Part shown: piece by piece, positions 1 to 13,000 of the stretch | Layout: every line of letters begins with the position of its first letter | How positions within the stretch are numbered: the first letter of the stretch is position 1 | Source of the DNA: Apostichopus parvimensis | Lineage: Eukaryota > Echinodermata > Holothuroidea > Aspidochirotida > Stichopodidae | Length of the DNA stretch: 27,770 nt | NCBI GenBank assembly: GCA_000934455.1 | Contig: KN892252.1 | Coordinates: 2,081-29,850 of the forward strand | Direction: 5' to 3' | The notes under the pieces: generated by a model | Databases searched by the model: none | What the model was told of the DNA's origin: nothing | Seen by the model: only the letters and a program-made list of their open reading frames with translations | Translations under genes and position numbers: made by a program

Positions 1-85
1 TAAGCCAATGATGGCTTCTTCGCAAGTTCCTGCTTGCAGGAGGATCTAAAATACATACATACACATACATATTACACATGAATAT
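1..85 (+). mobile_element. 3' end of a tRNA-derived SINE, cut by window edge
   Basis: Bases 1–50 closely match, in opposite orientation, the 3' part of the complete SINE near 11185–11436. They share the block with GATGGCTTCTTCG, CTTGCAGGAGGATCTAAAA and an (ATAC/ACAT)-rich tail. The body of this copy lies outside the window. It sits in the intron upstream of the first visible golgin exon. The element boundary at about 85 is approximate because it dissolves into the simple-repeat tail. Confidence 0.75.
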
Positions 86-886
86 TTCTTGTAAATTTTA
101 TTAGCCTTTGAATAAATGTTTTCATTAGTTTTTTAGGTCATCTACAGGTGGTTTATAAAACATTCCTCATACTGTATCAATGTGACTTCTTTAAGAATTT
201 TACATTATTAAATTTAAATTACATTTACATATTCAATGGCCTTTTCAGAGATCATGTGTGAATGTCCAAGAGCTTCCTTGTCTTATTTACTGGTACATCT
301 GTAATGCTTGAGGTGTTTCATTCTAGATATCTTAGCACTGTTCTTACACTAGTATTCATCTAATCCATATATCATAACCCAACATATTTATGAATGCCTA
401 TAAAACACATTACATACTTCAAAAGATGAAACCGTTCCTTGTAATATAATGTTATTTTAGATTTTAAGTTATGTTCAATGCTGTATATTTATAAATGCTT
501 CAAGAAGTTTGTGACAATCTCCGCTCATGAAAACTTCCCGTACATAATGCACATGCAGATCTAGCGAACCATTTTACACAGTTAATTCGCTTTGAGATTG
601 GTCATAGATAAAAATCTCAATCTTATCCATATATCATAACAGAAGATGACAGGTGTGATAAATTGATTTTTGTGACATATGCAAGACATATATATGCACA
701 GTTTACCTATAGTACTGATCAATCTCTGTGTGCAACGACTACTGTTTAGTAAGTAAAGTAAAAGCGTTAGGTCTATTTACTATTGTACGTACTTCAGTGT
801 AGATTCACATCTTGGATTATGATCATCAAAGCCATTTCACTGTCAGCAACTTCTTTCCATGTTTATCTATTATTGATTTCTTTTAG
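86..886 (+). other. Intron of GCC1-like gene (5' part outside window)
   Basis: AT-rich sequence with no supported exon. It ends in a good acceptor (pyrimidine tract, then TTTTAG at 881–886). The upstream exon must end with one base (probably G) of the Asp codon that is completed at 887–888. I looked for the N-terminal GCC1 exon here and did not find it. Confidence 0.6.
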
Positions 887-1050
887 ATATTGTGCATGCT
901 TACAAGTCTCTAGTGAAAGAAAAAGAGGCCCTAGAGGCTAGCTTTAAAGTCTTGAGTACTGCATCTCAGTCCAACCCAGAGAAAAGTATTTCAAAGTCTG
1001 CTTCCAGGGAGGACTTTGCAAAGGAACGAGAAGGCGCAGAAGATGGACAG
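887..1050 (+). CDS. GCC1: GCC1-like exon A (first in window)
   Basis: Residues 1–55 of the visible protein, starting on a split Asp codon (x|AT, then ATT GTG CAT). It encodes the strongly conserved N-terminal coiled-coil motif AYKSLVKEKEALEASFKVLS, then a Ser/Glu-rich linker. The donor is CAG|GTAAGA at phase 0. A reading frame runs on to 1203 in the intron but lacks family similarity after the donor. Confidence 0.92.
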
Positions 1051-4000
1051 GTAAGAGTTTATGATTTTAAATTGCCACAATTTACTGGCAGTGTCACCAA
1101 ATTTCCAACAATTGTGAAAGAAAAGATTACAATTTATCAAACTAGGCCAAGGTTTCTGCACCAAATGGATGTTATAAGAAAAAACATTGTCTCAAGGACA
1201 TAGTAAATGTCAGTACTGACATGAAAAAGTGAAAGAATTTTTTAAAAATGTAGAGATTTCATTTCCATTCAAAACAAAAGTTGACCATCTTGTTTACAAT
1301 ATTTGCAAAAAATGATACACAAACAAGCAAAAGCAAGAAAACAACAAATTTTTTTAAAGTACTATTCATACTTCTTAAAGTATTACGGACACCTACCCCA
1401 AGTTGCCCCATATTCAGTACATTTGTTGTGTTTGATATTCTTATTCAAAGTCTGCTGAAATTTTTGTAGAGCTCATTTCATTTCCAAGACATCATACACA
1501 TTTGAAAGTTTTCATAAATCTGGGAAACTCATTAAATATGTGCAAACTATGATGTGGAGAGTAGTGCTCATCCAGATTTTTTATTTTACCCTTAATAAGT
1601 TAACCCCTAATTACAAGCTCACATATATCATTTGAATATTGTGATGTTTCCCTTTTCGAAGGAGACAATAAATTTTTCCAAATGCCGGCCTAAGGCCACA
1701 AACCTGTGTTCAGTGTCCTCGAAACAAAGGTTGTAAAATCAAAGTGAATAACATAACAGAAAATTAGGCAGTCACTCCCTTTACATCATCAGTGTTCCTA
1801 ATTAGCTAATGTTTATTCATAAGTAAAACTAGAATTAAGAAAGACTTGTGAAGTGGTCAATCTTTGATGGATATTGATGGGAGATGCAGCTATTTTCATG
1901 GTTGCTATGACTATGAGAGTGATTAGGACAATGTTGTTCATAGGTGTCCGTAGATATATAATGCAATAGTCTTGGGAATGTTAACAGTACATTTGTTGTA
2001 TAACGTGAGGTTTTGTTTCTTTTATTTTTTATTTATTTATATCTTAGGAGCAAGAAGAAGATGACAATGCAGAGAGAGATAATGAGATGAAACAACAAAT
2101 CGCTACTCTTTCCTCATCTATGGCTACCTTGACAGCTGAAAAATCCAAGATGGAGGCTAGTTTCCAAGCAGATAAGAAGAAAATTCGGGTAAGGATTGGG
2201 ACAATCGTTTCTGTTAAGTATTTCCATGTCACATTTCAAACATTTCATATTGACATTTGAATTGTTCATACTATCAGTACAAGTGCTTTGAAGCAGATTT
2301 GTTGAGACAGTTTAGAGGGTTATTAGCATATTTTGGAAAATATTCCCCAACTGGCCAATGAGGAATAGCCTATATAAGGAATAATTTCCTGCTCACATTA
2401 TGTATAGATGTTCCAGGTTAATGAATTTTGTTTTGCATAAAATAATCAAACTTGTATTCTCCTGTCCATAATATGGACAAAAATGTTTGCATTTGTTTTT
2501 AAGCAATCTGCCCCTTTTTGCATTTTTTTAGCAATCTTCCCATATTTTGTTTTACATTTTACTATGTGATACAGATGTATTTTTCAAAACTTCAGGATCA
2601 ACTAAATGTATTCATCACAAAAGTGCTGTGCAAAAAAGATAACAGATTTAGGTTATAGAGTTAAATACAAATGGATTTGTTTTCAAGTAAGCCTTTGAAA
2701 TGTTTGAAATTGTCTAAAATATTGTTTGGAGGTTAGATTGAAGTTAAAGTGATGTTTAGTGTAAAGGTGAAGGATACAGACCAGAGGCCAATTGATACTT
2801 TAAACAACTGCCAGTTTATACAAAAACTGTAAGAATAAGTAAACCTAAGAATAAAATATGTGTGCTCTACCCAACTCCAGACCTAGTCTGCTTTTATTCT
2901 GGAAGGGTAAAACTCGGTCTCTTCTATGAATAGATATCTATGATCAATATGTAAAATGCACTGATGACTTTCTTATTCTTGTCAATGAATCAGGCATGAG
3001 CTTTTTCCGCGAATTCGCGGAATATCCGATTTTTTTTCTACCTCCGAGATTTACACCTCTCAATTTCCATGAATTTCTAACAACAGCTTTGTATCATTTG
3101 ATCCGTCGTTCGCATGTTTTTCATTACCTATGGATATCCAACCTGCAGGGGGACAAAAACTATTATCCTAACACACTGTAGCATAAGCAAACTGGAGCCT
3201 ATACTGCAAATTTTGCAAAGTTCCATGATTTTTTTTTACCCCAGTCTCATCCCTGATGAATGGACAAACTATACAGAAAACATTACAGCCTGTATGTATT
3301 ACTTGCCATTCCACCATCTTTCTCTATCTTCTTCTTCTTCAACAGCAAGAGACAGAGGAGATATTACAGAGATTTACAGAGGAGAAAAGCAACTTAGAGG
3401 AGATGGTTAAAAACATGGAAAGCCAGCTGACAGATGTAAGTCATAGAATCAAATTCAAAAGTATTCCTATTTCCTTGTAAAGCCTTGAAATTGTCTAACA
3501 TATTGTTCTGAGGTTAATCTAGTGTTCACATTTTCTTTAGTACTTTTTGTGAATTTGTAAAGCTTGTTTTTTACAGAAAGCTTGTTATTACAGAAAGCTT
3601 GTTGATACTGAATCATGCAAATATAAAGGTGCCTTGAAAATCTAGAAAACTGTTATACATTTGCATATTCATAAAGCTTTCTAGCTTTTGTAGATGTAGT
3701 CTGCTATGTATTTATTCTATTTTTTGGAGCTGTTCAAATCGCAGAGTTTGAAACTTTTGCAGTTTCTGAAATTGCTTTTATTGTGAGCTGTAGATTAGAC
3801 TAGTATTTACATACATGAGTATAAGGCACATATAATTCATTCATTTCTTATACCAGGGCTGTAAGGTGTTGTAAGGATGTTAGCAGAGACAATAAATATA
3901 TTCTATATTATTACACGATATCTTCAAAAACAAAGTACCCTTCAGTTTCTTGATTAATGTCATTGGTAGGCGAGGAATAGATTACGCAGTCAACAACAGG

Positions 4001-7000
4001 AACGTGAACAAGAGCATGTTAACCACGCATTGATGTTGAGGGAGCTACAGACCCTGCTGGCCCTGGAACGCACAGAGAAGGACAGGCTAGATGATCAGGT
4101 AATACTGCAGTTACATTCTCAAATAGAAAATTATACTGCTGTATTAATGGAAAAAATGAGTGACAAAGTTTAAGAACATAACAGAAAAAATTACTTGCAA
4201 GATAATGTTCTTTTTGTCAAATCTAGGAGAGGTTGTGGTGGACTGTCTTCATTGATAGGTCATAGGTCGGTAGGCTCAGTTGGATGTAACCATCGGTATC
4301 CATCCCATGTATCAGATGTATTAAAACAGTCATTACATCTTTTCATTCAGCATAAAGACCACCACAAAATAAAAACATGACTTGGTGGCTGAACGATGTT
4401 ATAAATTCAGCAATTAACCAGCTGATTACCTTAGACATTTTCGGTTCTTCATGTATAATCTATGATTTGCTGTAACTTTGAAAAATATTCACAATCGATA
4501 ATAACTGGCAGATGGAAAACATGGCATAAAATCAGGTTGTTGTTTTGGATAGGGGTGGATATGAATTTTTGCCCTACAATTAGGTCTGAACATAAAAGAA
4601 CTACCTTGCAATGCCAATATTTTGCTAAGCTACATATCCAATATTTTTAGTCAGAAAGAAGTAAAAACTGCTTAATAACCTGTTAGCAGCGCATGAAAGA
4701 ATTAGGTCACATTTGTATTTGTATGTAATTGAAGATACAAACATGACTACTACAGTACAACTTAAGTGTTTAATTTTGATCTTAATTTTGTTCTAGATTG
4801 GAGAACTAGAAGAGACTCTTGCCCTTGTCAGAGCTGAACCAGACAAGTAAGTATATTTTGTAAAATCTTTTAATGTTAAGATGTAGGCCAGGTGGCAGCA
4901 TGTTGCAATCATTGTAAAAGAAACCCATTTTGTTTGGTTTTATTTTACAACATTGTGACAAATTTTATGAACTGTGTAGAAACAACAGATCAGGCTTGAA
5001 TTACATTCTTGTCTCCTGTATGGGTGAAATAAAATTGGCTTCTTGTTTGATTTAATATTTACTGGTACAGAAGTGTTCTAGTAATCCATGTACAATATTT
5101 GTGGTATGGCGTTGAACTGGAGATCAGTTTCATTCCTAGGGACTTCCAATTCTCTTATCACTGACAAATCTCTCAATTGATCTGGCTTTTAATTTATTTC
5201 TGCATTATTCAAGTCTTCAGTATATTTATTTAACATGGTATCATTTCAGTAACTTTATTGTTATAAATCCTTTCAGATCTCACATTTATGAGCAACAGAT
5301 CAAGAAACTTTCTGTTGAGCTTGAATCAGTTCAGAGAAAGTTTATTGCTGCCCAAGAGGAAGCTGCCAAACCACCGCCTCTGCTCCTACAATTGCAGAAA
5401 GATATGGCTGAGATGAAGGTAAGATTATCATCCTCAATGCCATTAGTTATCTTACTCTTGACCTCTCATTGGTATCAGGGGATGAGGGGGGGGGGGGGTG
5501 ATCAGATGACCACTTTAAAGGGATATTGGTCAAAAGTACATCTTCATAGCATTTTGTGTCATGGAGATTTTTTCACTTTTTGGTGATATTTTGGGAATAT
5601 ATCTCGACAACAGCAATGTGAATGATGTCATCATGGCAAAAGGATTGCAAATGTTTGGCTGTTTTCATTCATGCGATGAGAAAAGTAATATATCAACAAA
5701 AATGATATTTGGATGAAATTTCAACATGCCCAGAACATTTACAGCAAGAAACATTCCAAACACTTCAAATCTGTCACATTTCAAGGATAAATTAACAATA
5801 TTACATTTATGATAAGAAATTAAAAACTTTGAGGCACACCTATCATGATGACATACCAGTACTTCACAATCTGTGATTCACTTTGCTGCCAGAGTAAGTC
5901 GGGTTAAGCCAGTCAAAATGGGTTACATTCAATCACCATATCTCAACTTTTGGACAAGTTTTGTGTTGGTGTTTTCAATTAACAGAGTGGTGCATTCTCT
6001 CTTTTGTATTGTCTAACATTGGAATATCCCTTCAACCAACATAACTTTTGGCAAGCATTTCCAATTTGGGGGAAGACTGTTCCACAACCTGCCTCCAGAA
6101 AATTCAAAGGACCTTTTACCATTCCCAGATCTAACAGTCCTGAGCAAGTAAAACATTATTAGAGCAGCTAGATCTATTTCTGTACAAATGGCTATCTCTC
6201 AGTAGAATTTAGTATTATCAGTAAGGTAATCTGGAGCCAGGACGTGAACACATCTATACATTAGAATATACCTGAAATATGATGCACGTTGACGGACATT
6301 GGACACATTGTTAACAGCAAGTTTGTATTTCTTTAGTTAAATTATATTTTGGTGGCTGGTGAGCAGTTTGTTGGGTATTGATTTCGGTGCTATCGGTGCC
6401 TCCACAGGCTCAGCACAGGATACAAGTTGAGATGGAGCAACAGAAATCAAGAGAGGCAGATGAGAGATTGAACAGGGCGAGAGCCTTGGAGGAGGAAAGA
6501 GTGACTGCTTTAGAGGCTAAGTTAGCAGAACTATCTGAAGTCGTGGGCAGCAATGACAGGGTACGACAACAAGACCAGCTTGCAATACAGTAAGTGATGG
6601 TGCAAGGATGGTGTGGTCTGGTATGAAAGAGCTTTGGATTAAGGCAGGGTGGGGTGAGTAAACAATACAGTCAATGATGGAGTAAGGATGGTGCAAGGAT
6701 GGTGTGGTTTGGTATGAAAGAGCTTTGGATTAAGGCAGGGTGGGGTGAGTATACAATACAAGTCAACGATGGTGCAAGGATGGTGCAAGGATGGTGCAAG
6801 GATGGTGTGGTTTGGTATGGATGGGCTTTGTACTGAGGAAGAGTGTGATGAGCTTGCAATGCAGTAAGTGATGGTGCAAGGATGGTGTGGTCTGGTATGG
6901 ATGAGCTTTGGATTAAGGCAGGGTGGGGTGAGTATACAATACAGTCAATGATGGTGCAAGGATGGTGCAAGGATGGTGTGGTCTGGTATGAAAGAGCTTT

Positions 7001-10000
7001 GGATTAAGGCAGGGTGGGGTGAGTATACAATACAAGTCAATGATGGTGCAAGGATGGTGCAAGGATGGTGTGGTTTGGTATGGATGGGTTTTGTACTGAG
7101 GAAGGGTGTGGTGAGCATACAATACAGTCAACGATGGTGCAAGGATGGTGTGGTTTGGTATGGATGGGCTTTGTACTGAGGAAGGGTGTGGTGAGCATAC
7201 AATACAGTCAACGATGGTGCAAGGATGGTGTGGTTTGGTATGGATGGGCTTTGTACTGAGGCAGGGTGTGGTAAGCTTGCAATGCAGTAAGTGATGGTGC
7301 AAGGATGGTGTGGTTTGGTAAAGAAGAGCTCTGTATTAGTTTGGGTGAAGTGAGGGGGTAATGCAGTAAGGATGGTGTGGTCAGTCTGGTAAAGAACAGC
7401 TACAGTTATGTATCAAGGCTGAATGTGATGAGCTTGTGAATGAATGGGTGTGGCTGAGGGGTCTGGACAGGGCGTGCCCTACAAATAGTAATTTTTGGTA
7501 ACAGGGCAGTGTGCTTAAGTCTTGGAGTTTGACAATCAGGCGATACAGTCAGCTTATGGTATCAGTGTGGTCAGGTTTGCAATGTACTTTGTTGATTTAT
7601 ATCCAAGTAATAATACAAACTATAAGTTAAAGTATGTGATTGTATTGAATGGTGGTGGAGAGGGGAGGAGTTACTATCAGTTACCTCATCATGAATATAT
7701 GCATATTCATATGGTAAGCAGCAACAATCCATCTTAGCATTTTGTACCTATTGCAGGAAATTGAAAGAACGTATCACTCAACTTGATCTGGAGAACACTG
7801 CCCTCGCTCGAGCAGCGAATAGCAACAACACCGTTAATGTCGAAGAATGCACCGACCCTGCAGAAATAAAAGAAGGGATACTAAAATTGAAAGGACTCTT
7901 AAAAATAGCCATCGAAAAATCAGAAAAACCTGTGGATATCGATGGTGAGCATTAACATTATTGATGATTATTCATAAGTAAGGAATTTAAATTGCTGAAA
8001 TGAATGTGATCTTATTTCATTAATTAGCTTATTGGGCTTAACAGAATTCATAAGTTTATGTTGTTTGAGTAGTACTTAGCAGGTTGATCCATTATTATTA
8101 TGTTAACAACATACCAAACCAAAACATATCTACTTACATACACTTGTTATATTCTAATATCTATTACATACACTTGTAACATTCTTGTGTTCAAAGCAAA
8201 CCAAACCAAACCAAAACACATATAACTTCATACACTTGTAACATTATTATGTTAACAGCTTACCAAACCAAAACATATCTACTTACATACTCTTGTTATA
8301 TTCTAATATCTCTTTACATACACTTGTAACATTATTGTGTTCAAAGCATACAAAACCAAAACACATATAACTTCATACACTTGTAACATTATTATGTTAA
8401 CAGCGTACCAAACCAAAACATATCTACTTACATACTCTTGTTATATTCTAATATCTCCTTACATACACTTGTAACATTATTGTGTTCAAAGCATACCCAA
8501 CCAAAACATATCTACTTACATACACTTGTAATATTCTTCTGTTTACAGCATACCAAACCAAAACATATCTACCTTCATACACTTGCAATATTATTGTGTT
8601 CAAAGCAACCAACCCAAAACACATACCTTCATACACTTGTAACTTTATTGTGTTCACAGCATTCCAAACCAAAACACATCTACTTACATACACTTGTAAT
8701 ATTCTTGTGTTCAAAGCATACCAAACCAAGACATACCTCCCTACATTCACTTTCAAGTTCTTGTGTTCACTGCATACCAAACCAAGACATATATGCCTAC
8801 TTACATTGTTGTACAGAAATGTCTGTATTTCTTGCAGGCTTTGAGAAACAATAAAGCAAGTGTTTTGATTGCACGGTCTCCAACATCGAGACTAGCTTTA
8901 TGTTGCGTTTTGCATTTATTAACAATTGCTTGATGAATTCAATAAAACAAAGGACAACATAGTTGTCTGTAAATATTTGTATAATAATTGGGAACTTCTG
9001 ACTGCCCTAAACTCCCCCAAATAGCTACTGAATCTCTAGTTCTGTTTGGGAGATATCCTAGCTTAAAAGTTGTGTCTAGGAGCTGTCATTCTGTAAGTCT
9101 GTAATAACATTGTTCCACTAGGATCTGAAACCAGTTGTTTTATGTTTTCATATTTAATATTTATCAATATATTAAAAACTTTTGACAATGAAACCAATTG
9201 AGGGATCATGTTAAAGCTTCAATATTTTAATTCTCCATTACAGAATATAAAAATTGTAAAATATTTAGAAAAACACAAACAACCATTTGGCTGAAAAATG
9301 TCATGTTGACATGTAATCAAATCATCAGCCTTGTGCCTGAAGAAAAGTTTAAAACTTTAATTTCTCTCAATTGAAAAAAAAAAACAATTCTTATCTGTTT
9401 GGGGAAGTTGTTGATATCTCTTTCACATATAGACTAATAGCAATGGTTGAGTTTCTGTTTACTTTAACTGAGTCCTACAAGTTAACATCCTGCAAGCTTA
9501 CATCCCTCCCCATGATAACCAAACTTATCAACTCTTAGAAGGCTAGAAATTGACTCAAATACCCTATTCATTTTTATTTTATTCATATTTTGCATTCGTG
9601 TCATGACAGATGTCTAACCTTATTATTTTATGTTCCTTCTCAACAGACTAATAGACTGTTTGTACTCCTTTTCCTAGATATTTTATACGCAAAGCCTTTT
9701 TTACTTATGAAATTTTATTGTTAGTATGTTCATCAGTAGTAACACTAATTACCAACATTTCGAACGTAATAAAATATACTTTATGACATTGTTGTCTCTT
9801 GAGAGATTTTGGTGACTAGTGTAGCGAGGTTATTTTAATGTTATTTATGCAACATGACACCAGTTACTTCATTGTGGTTTTGAAACAAGACCATAAATTG
9901 TCTATTCTCTTCATCTTCTGCAGATATTGGCAGCTGGGAGGATGAGACCAGCAGGGAGCAGAATCCTAACCACAAAGCCTGCCAACAGGAGCTGAAACAA

Positions 10001-13000
10001 TTAAAGGATGAATTTGAAAGATACAAATTGAGGGCGCAGACTGTCATCAGGAACAGAAATGTCAAGGTAAAACATAAAACTAGGGTTTTGCTAATTTTGT
10101 TCCCTTCATGTCTTGCTGCTTCTCAGTCTTATTATCTGACATTTTGTACTACAGCAGTTCTTCTGTCCCCTCCCCCTCNNNNNNNNNNNNNNNNNNNNNN
10201 NNNNNNNNNNNNNNNNNNNNNNNNNNNNNNNNNNNNNNNNNNNNNNNNNNNNNNNNNNNNNNNNNNNNNNNNNNNNNNNNNNNNNNNNNNNNNNNNNNNN
10301 NNNNNNNNNNNNNNNNNNNNNNNNNNNNNNNNNNNNNNNNNNNNNNNNNNNNNNNNNNNNNNNNNNNNNNNNNNNNNNNNNNNNNNNNNNNNNNNNNNNN
10401 NNNNNNNNNNNNNNNNNNNNNNNNNNNNNNNNNNNNNNNNNNNNNNNNTTTATCAAATAAAAGTGGTGATATTTGCGTTGAAAAGGGTTACCTTGGAACA
10501 AAAGCAATCTCCCCAAATTCCAGTACCCTTTCATCAAATAAAATGTGTTGATATTTGGGTTGGAAAGGTTTACTTTTTTAACAAATGCAATCTCCCCACA
10601 TTCCAATACCCCTTTATCAAATAAAAGTGGTGATATTTGCATTGAAATGGGTTACCTTGGAACAAAAGCAATCTCCCTAAGTTCCAGTACCCTTTCATCA
10701 AAGTGTTGATATTTGGGATGGAAAGGTTTACCTTCAAACAAATGCAATCTCCCCACATTCCAAAACCCTTTTTATCAAATAAAAGTTTTGATATTTGGGT
10801 TGAAAGGTTTACCTTGGAACAAATGTAAGAAGTGTTTCTCTATTTCAACTTTATCTAGGCGGAAACTGTACGGTGTAAGGATAGGTAGAAGAAATCATTT
10901 CAATTAACATTTCTATTGTTTTGATTTTTCTTACAGGATACAACAAGCAATAAAGAACTAGAAGAATTACAAGCACAAATGAATGAATACAAGGAGAGGG
11001 TCGGAATATTGAGACAACAACTCGACGACGAAGAGCAGAATCACCGAGAAACGGTAAATAAGAAAACTTAAATATAAAAAAATATAAAAATAAAAATATA
11101 TATATATACATAAAAAAATTTAAAAAAATATATATATAAAAAAATATAAAAAAACTTAAAAATAAAAAACTTTATAGAATTTGCATGTGTGTATGTGTGT
11201 GTATGTATTTTAGATCCTCCTGCAAGCAGGAACTCACGAAGAAGCCATCATTTGGCTTATCAAAGCCGCAAGCTGACCGAAGTCAGTCTCTTACATTCAT
11301 ATTTAACGTCCATGATTTTGAATTGTCAATTGTCAACAACTCTGTAACTGGACGACATACATTAATCTTGGGAGTGACTCGAACTCGGGACCTTATGATT
11401 GAAAGGCACCGGCTTTAACCACTGAGCTAACACTCCTTTATTTTTTACACATAGGAATTCATTTTCACATAGGAATTCATTTTACAGTCATAGCTTTAAT
11501 TTTTCTAATTCTGTATTTTGTCATGTTATTGCCTTCGTTTTGCTTTTGTCTTCAGAAACAAGCTATGGAAGGCCAATTGATGAAACAAAAGGAGGTTACT
11601 AAACAACAGCTGGGCCAGGCTGAAGGAGAGTTTAAGGTATTCTGAAAGTCCACCCCCCAAGAAAAAAGCAAAATCGACTTAACCACTTCAGCTTTATCTC
11701 TTGGTTTGATTTTTAAAAGACAATGCTTTGGTTGAAATTGAACTGTAGATCAGTTGTCATGAATATTCACTGAACTCACTGAATATTTAAATATTTTGAA
11801 TACATTCTTTTGACATGATGTGTGACAACCATAGCACTGATTTCATTGGGAAGGGACTTAGTTATTTGCATATTCTGAAACATCTCTCTTGGTTTGATTT
11901 TAAAAGACGATGCTTTGGTTGAATCAAACTTAAGATCAGTTGTCATGAATATTCACTGAACTCACTGAATATTTAAATATTTGGAATACATTAATTTGAT
12001 ATTATGTGTGACAACTATACCACTGAGTTCATTGGGAAGGGACTTATCTGCATATTCTGAAACATCTCTCTTGCTTTGATTATTATAAGACGATGCTTTG
12101 GTTGAATCAAACTTTAGATCAGTTGTCATGAATATTCACTGAACTCACTGAATATATAAATATTTGAAATACATTCTTTGATATTATGTGTGACAACCAT
12201 AGCACTGAGTTCATTGGGGAGGGACTTATCTGCATATTCTGAAAACATCTCTCTTGACTTTGATTTTAAAAGACGATGCTTTGGTTGAATCAAACTTTAG
12301 ATCAGTTGTCATGAATATTAATTAAACTCACTGAATATTTAAATATTTTGAATACATTCATTTGACATGATGTGTGACAACCATAGCACTGATTTCATTG
12401 GGAAGGGACTTAGTTATTTGCATATTCTGAAACATCTCTCTTGGTTTGATTTTAAAAGACAATGCTTTGGTTGAATCAAACTGTAGATAACTTGAACTAA
12501 CTCTGGATTTTGTGTCCCCCATTTACATTCCTTCAGCAAAAAATTGCTGATTTAGAGCATCAAGTGGGCAAACAGAGGGATCGAACTATGGCCCTACTCG
12601 TGGACAAAGATAAAGAAGTTGACCACTTAAAACAGCAGGTTAGCCAGTACACAGGAAGGACCTATGGGTATGTGATACAGAAAAATCTAGTTTCATATCT
12701 CTTAACTAATATCAAATTTAGTTTAATACCCACAAAAATTAACTCTTTTTCTTGTTTTTGTAAGTGTTGATGTGGTGATGTCATCAGAACACACATACAG
12801 ACTTATAGTTAGTCGTTACTCATATATGTGTATTCTTGCATCTAGTTGCCTGTATTTGTACTCATAGATCTGTACAGGGGGCATGCTAGAATAAGTAGAT
12901 GATGAACTCGCACAGGTTTTGCAAGGGAGGCGAAGTTGCTGGAGAAATGTTAAAATGTTTTGAAGTGAAACATCAGAATGCCCTTCTCTGTGTTGTATGA

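Noticed and set aside
1281..1469. 62-codon plus frame in intron A–B
   Set aside because: Hydrophobic low-complexity sequence without similarity or splice signals.
6671..7302. Long open frames on both strands (99 and 129 codons minus; 68 and 64 codons plus)
   Set aside because: They are periodic translations of the 80–103-bp minisatellite with no conserved family; open length comes from the repeat lacking stops.
8438..8854. Open frames of 138 and 120 codons (+) and 110 codons (-)
   Set aside because: Translations of the 57–60-bp minisatellite, with repeating HTLV/CSKHT-like peptides, open in several frames at once.
10028..10642. Frames of 147–198 codons
   Set aside because: They run through the 270-N gap and an 80-bp tandem repeat; only 10028–10066 overlaps real coding sequence (exon I).
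11375..11436. A functional tRNA gene
   Set aside because: A- and B-box-like sequence is present, but the arms pair poorly and a SINE body with a simple-repeat tail follows, so it is the head of a SINE.
6577..12490. CRISPR-like or other prokaryotic repeat array
   Set aside because: Repeats are contiguous minisatellites without unique spacers, inside introns of an animal gene.
12615..12640. Alternative donor CAG|GTTAGC inside exon L
   Set aside because: Its phase does not fit the exon M acceptor; the later GG|GTATGT does.
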